Positions 61,599-64,000 of a stretch of 64,000 nt of DNA are shown here, in pieces; the stretch's first letter is position 1; each line of letters begins with the position of its first letter. This DNA is from JANQEU01 sp965601455 (GTDB lineage Bacteria; Bacteroidota; Bacteroidia; Cytophagales; Cyclobacteriaceae), in NCBI GenBank assembly GCA_965601455.1, contig OZ271831.1, positions 124,001 through 188,000 of the forward strand. The letters run 5' to 3'. The notes below the pieces were generated by a model, which searched no databases, was not told the origin of the DNA, and worked only from the letters and a program-made list of their open reading frames with translations. A program made the position numbers and the translations under genes.

Positions 61599-62229
61599 TG
61601 TAGCTGTTGAGTAACCAGTTAATGTCTTTCATTAGTAAATCTACCTGCTCTTGGACCGTTCCGTCGTAGACGCCTCTTATTTGCTGGTCTTTATCTACCA
61701 AAATGAAGGCTCCGCTATGAATGTATCCTCCAGGTGCATCCGGTTCATCAGCAGCAACCACCATGTAGCTGGATTCAGCTAATTCGTAAATATGATCTTT
61801 GTCACCAGTCAAAAACACCCATTTTGAGGTCTCAACTCCCAATCGGTTTGAGTAGTCTTTTAATAATGCTACCGTATCGTATTCTGGGTCGATAGTATGA
61901 GAAACCAATAAAAAGTTTGAGGAGTCCTGGAAGCGATCATAAACACGAAGCATTTGCTGCTTCATAGTGGGGCATATCGTAGGGCAAGAGGTGAAAAAAA
62001 AATCAGCTACGTAGACATTTCCTTTCAAGGAATTATTTGATACGAGTGTACTATCCTGGTTGACTAGTTGGAACGAGTCAATTTTATGTGTGAGAGTATC
62101 ATAATACGTTTCCCCATTTTCAACTCTTTCAATTATTTCCGGTCTTCCTAGAATGGGGAGCTCGAAGTTGTTTTGTACTTCCCCGCAAGCCATTAAGGAT
62201 ACGAACCACAAAAAAGCGTATTTATTCAT
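61588..62229 (-). CDS. SCO-family copper-delivery protein (SCO1/SenC)
   Basis: A 213-residue periplasmic, probably lipid-anchored protein (SLMAC lipobox, Cys15). The thioredoxin-like fold carries the copper motif CPTIC (C82, C86) and the distant ligand His171 (GGYIHSGAF). SCO proteins insert copper into the CuA site of cytochrome c oxidase. It starts inside an eight-base overlap with the HemJ gene and overlaps the cytochrome c gene downstream. Confidence 0.95.
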   Translation of the reverse strand: MNKYAFLWFVSLMACGEVQNNFELPILGRPEIIERVENGETYYDTLTHKIDSFQLVNQDSTLVSNNSLKGNVYVADFFFTSCPTICPTMKQQMLRVYDRFQDSSNFLLVSHTIDPEYDTVALLKDYSNRLGVETSKWVFLTGDKDHIYELAESSYMVVAADEPDAPGGYIHSGAFILVDKDQQIRGVYDGTVQEQVDLLMKDINWLLNSYSEI

Positions 62230-62767
62230 TTCTCTTTTCTCTTAATCTCTTATACCATTTAACGGCAATCATCAATCCAAAAGCAATTGCAATGATGGAT
62301 AAAGTTCCCCAAACCCAGCTTATACTATCTTTTTTTACGATTAGAAATACGGTAGCAATCAGTATTAAGGTTGATACCTCGTTGATCATACGTAGAGCGG
62401 TCGATGTATATTTTGATTTTTGGTCCTGGAGCTGTTTGAAAATTCGGTGTAAAAGCAAATGGTAAACGCCCAGAGCGCCAACAAAAGTCAGCTTTACATG
62501 CATGAATGGTTGGGATAACCATTGGGGTTGAATGATCAACAACCACGGTCCGAAAATAAAGGTAAGAACTGCCGAGGGCCATGTAATTATATACCATAGC
62601 CTTTTTGCCATTATCGATAATTGATTGAAAATTATGGAGCGATCTGGCTCTGACTTTTCCAGTGCCTCGGTTTGGTAGATGAAAAGTCTGGGAATGTAAA
62701 AAAGACCCGCAAACCAGGTCACCATGAAGATGATATGAAGTGATTTGACAGTTAAATAATCGATCAA
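62222..62767 (-). CDS. hemJ: Protoporphyrinogen IX oxidase HemJ
   Basis: The 181-residue membrane protein has four or five helices and the HemJ pattern: KSLHIIFMVTWFAGLFYIPR at the N-terminus (conserved His and Trp), AKRLWYIITWPS, MHVKLTFVGALGVYHLLL with its His and Lys, and RMINEVSTLILIATVFLIV. HemJ makes protoporphyrin in haem synthesis. With SCO and cytochrome c downstream, all three serve haem-based respiration. Confidence 0.9.
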   Translation of the reverse strand: MIDYLTVKSLHIIFMVTWFAGLFYIPRLFIYQTEALEKSEPDRSIIFNQLSIMAKRLWYIITWPSAVLTFIFGPWLLIIQPQWLSQPFMHVKLTFVGALGVYHLLLHRIFKQLQDQKSKYTSTALRMINEVSTLILIATVFLIVKKDSISWVWGTLSIIAIAFGLMIAVKWYKRLREKRNE

Positions 62768-62814
62768 CTTGGAGCTTTTTTAGCAGTTTGGTTGTTTTGG
62801 CCTTTGAATGCCGC

Positions 62815-62833
62815 AAAATTGCGATGCAATTTT
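62815..62833. promoter_or_regulatory. Perfect palindrome in the hemJ / crp intergenic region
   Basis: AAAATTGC-GAT-GCAATTTT is a perfect 8-bp inverted repeat with a three-base centre, 29 bases upstream of the Crp/Fnr-type gene and 47 upstream of hemJ. It could be an operator for a dimeric regulator, perhaps the neighbouring Crp-like protein, but the half-sites do not match TGTGA or TTGAT. Confidence 0.4.
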
Positions 62834-62861
62834 AGCTAATTAGGAACATAGTTAGGTCAAC

Positions 62862-63542
62862 ATGAATGACAAGTCCAACATCTGGTATCTGGAACAAATC
62901 GATTTATTCGAAATACTCTGTCCTACCAAGACGCCCAACATGGGTGAGAAACATGCTATTAATACCTACAATAAAGATGAGTTTATCTACTTTCCAGATG
63001 ACCCTTCTAATAAGGTGTATATGGTTTCCGAAGGCAGAGTTAAAATAGGATCTTATCTTGACGGGGGAAAAGAAATTGTCAAATCAATTCTTACAAAAGG
63101 AGAATTATTTGGAGAGTTGGCTCTAACGGGTGAAGATCATCGTACGGATTTTGCCCAGGCTATGGATAATGGTACTCGGGTTTGTCCCATGACTGTTGAC
63201 GATCTTCAGGACTTAATGAAAGACAACCAGCCATTAAGTTTGAAAATTCTGAAACTTGTAGGTTTCCGGTTACGAAAAACCGAACGTAAAATTGAATCAC
63301 TTGTATTCAAAGATGCACGTACTCGGATTGTTGAGTTCTTGAAGGAGATGGCTGAGGAAAAGGGACAAAAAGTTGGTTTTGAGATGATGATTAAAAATCA
63401 CCTGACTCACAAAGATATCGCTAGTCTAACAGGAACTTCCAGGCAAACAGTGACTACGGTATTGAATGAGCTTCGTGAAAGCAACGTAATCAACTTCGAT
63501 CGACGTCGTATACTAATAAGAGATATGGAGAAGCTTGCTTAA
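62862..63542 (+). CDS. Crp/Fnr-family transcriptional regulator
   Basis: A 226-residue regulator: an N-terminal cyclic-nucleotide-type beta-barrel (about 20-130, FPDDPSNKVYMVSEGRVKI, GELFGELALTG) and a C-terminal helix-turn-helix (LTHKDIASLTGTSRQTVTTVL, about 181-201). The four-Cys Fnr cluster is not present; only C20 and one mid-domain Cys (near 107) are seen, so an iron-sulfur oxygen sensor is unlikely. The ligand is unknown. It is divergent from hemJ, with a perfect palindrome between. Confidence 0.93.
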   Translation: MNDKSNIWYLEQIDLFEILCPTKTPNMGEKHAINTYNKDEFIYFPDDPSNKVYMVSEGRVKIGSYLDGGKEIVKSILTKGELFGELALTGEDHRTDFAQAMDNGTRVCPMTVDDLQDLMKDNQPLSLKILKLVGFRLRKTERKIESLVFKDARTRIVEFLKEMAEEKGQKVGFEMMIKNHLTHKDIASLTGTSRQTVTTVLNELRESNVINFDRRRILIRDMEKLA

Positions 63543-64000
63543 TCAAGCTCCTCATCTGGGAAATCTCCTGAATCCTCATCTTCTTCATAGACGATCTGAA
63601 TGCCGGCTTTTTTCATATCGGCTTTCACATCTACATCGAGGAGTGTAGGTAACTGAAAAGTTTTAAGGTCAATTTCCTCTGCAGAGTCCAATAACTCACT
63701 AAGTACTTTATCATGGCTGTAAGACTTTCCTTCAAATAGTTTTTGATGAGCTTCTTTCATGCCTACCAAGTAATAGCCGCCGTCTTCAGCCGGTCCCACC
63801 ACAAGATCATGATCTTCTAGTTTTTCTAAAGCTGAGTTGATTACTTTTTTCGAGATTTCCGGAATATCAGAGCCAATTAACACGGCCTTATCATAACCCT
63901 CTTCAAAAGCATCATAAATGGCGTTGAGCATACGTTGTCCAAGGTCATTTCCCTCTTGGATGTGTTTTGTGTACTTTTCATCGTGGAAGAAATCCCATAG
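63539..64000 (-). CDS. DUF2064/TIGR04282-type glycosyltransferase (start beyond window)
   Basis: The frame stays open to base 64000, so the N-terminus lies outside the window. The visible 154 residues include QEGNDLGQRMLNAIYDAFEE, VLIGSDIPEISKKVI (nucleotide-sugar-site DXS), VVGPAEDGGYYLVGM and a C-terminal TLLDVDVKADMKKAG block. This pattern belongs to the GT-A-like DUF2064 (TIGR04282) family, named for arsenosugar synthesis in some members; the role here is unproven. It overlaps the Crp/Fnr gene by four bases at the 3' end. Confidence 0.9.
   Translation of the reverse strand, partial: LWDFFHDEKYTKHIQEGNDLGQRMLNAIYDAFEEGYDKAVLIGSDIPEISKKVINSALEKLEDHDLVVGPAEDGGYYLVGMKEAHQKLFEGKSYSHDKVLSELLDSAEEIDLKTFQLPTLLDVDVKADMKKAGIQIVYEEDEDSGDFPDEELD

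Noticed and set aside
1..64000. CRISPR arrays, insertion sequences, integrases, phage or toxin-antitoxin genes
   Set aside because: None found; every sizeable gene is a housekeeping, respiratory, transport or envelope function.

Overview
The window is 64 kb of ordinary, gene-dense chromosome from a member of the Bacteroidota, most probably a marine-type Cytophagales. The grounds are: a PorV2/PorU2-type pair related to the type IX secretion machinery; promoter -7 boxes of the form TAnnTTTG with little use of Shine-Dalgarno sequences; Bacteroidota-type versions of ClpS, L13, DnaJ and HemJ; and many lipoproteins and SCO/cytochrome c genes. About 68 protein genes are present. Both edge genes are cut (obgE on the left, a DUF2064-type glycosyltransferase on the right). 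No tRNA, rRNA, CRISPR array, insertion sequence or prophage was seen, and no gene-free stretch exceeds 300 bases.

Layout. 1-13.5 kb: chaperones (grpE-dnaJ), a YhhN/MFS/prfB operon whose prfB carries a programmed +1 frameshift, ilvE, a cobalamin adenosyltransferase with an ABC ATPase, a Cys-less alkyltransferase-like protein, a sodium symporter, clpS-recR. 14-24.4 kb: a complete uptake [NiFe]-hydrogenase locus. The minus strand carries a 70-aa metal-motif membrane peptide, hypA, hypB and hypC; the plus strand carries hupS, hupL, hupC, hupD, hypF, hypD and hypE. The small subunit has the six-cysteine pattern of oxygen-tolerant enzymes. 24.4-30 kb: GNAT, rplM-rpsI-rpsB-tsf, an RluA synthase and a PhoR/PhoB-like two-component system. 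30-39 kb: an aminopeptidase, recA, a MacB-type permease, queA-ispD, a DUF2795 protein, a DUF349 protein, ettA. 39.2-45.9 kb: a seven-gene TetR-controlled multidrug-type ABC exporter (TolC, HlyD, two ATPases, two permeases). 46-50.5 kb: isocitrate dehydrogenase and a PadR/PspC-GIN envelope-stress-like pair. 50.7-57.4 kb: porV2-porU2-PAP2. 57.4-64 kb: SCP2, glutaminyl cyclase, a Na+/H+ antiporter, a second DUF3299-like protein, cytochrome c, SCO, HemJ and a Crp/Fnr regulator.

How they fit together. HupSLC would feed electrons from H2 into the quinone pool. The Hyp proteins and HupD build and process the active site. The SCO, cytochrome c and HemJ cluster points to aerobic, haem-copper respiration as the sink, which suits an oxygen-tolerant hydrogenase. 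Two paralogous SCFFCG proteins (9.6 kb and 60.3 kb), the 70-aa HPGHD peptide next to hypA, the PadR/double-PspC/GIN protein, the porV2-porU2-PAP2 unit, a DnaJ that has lost one zinc centre, and -7 boxes sitting 4-5 bases before start codons are the observations most worth a second look. No wholly new system can be demonstrated from sequence alone.
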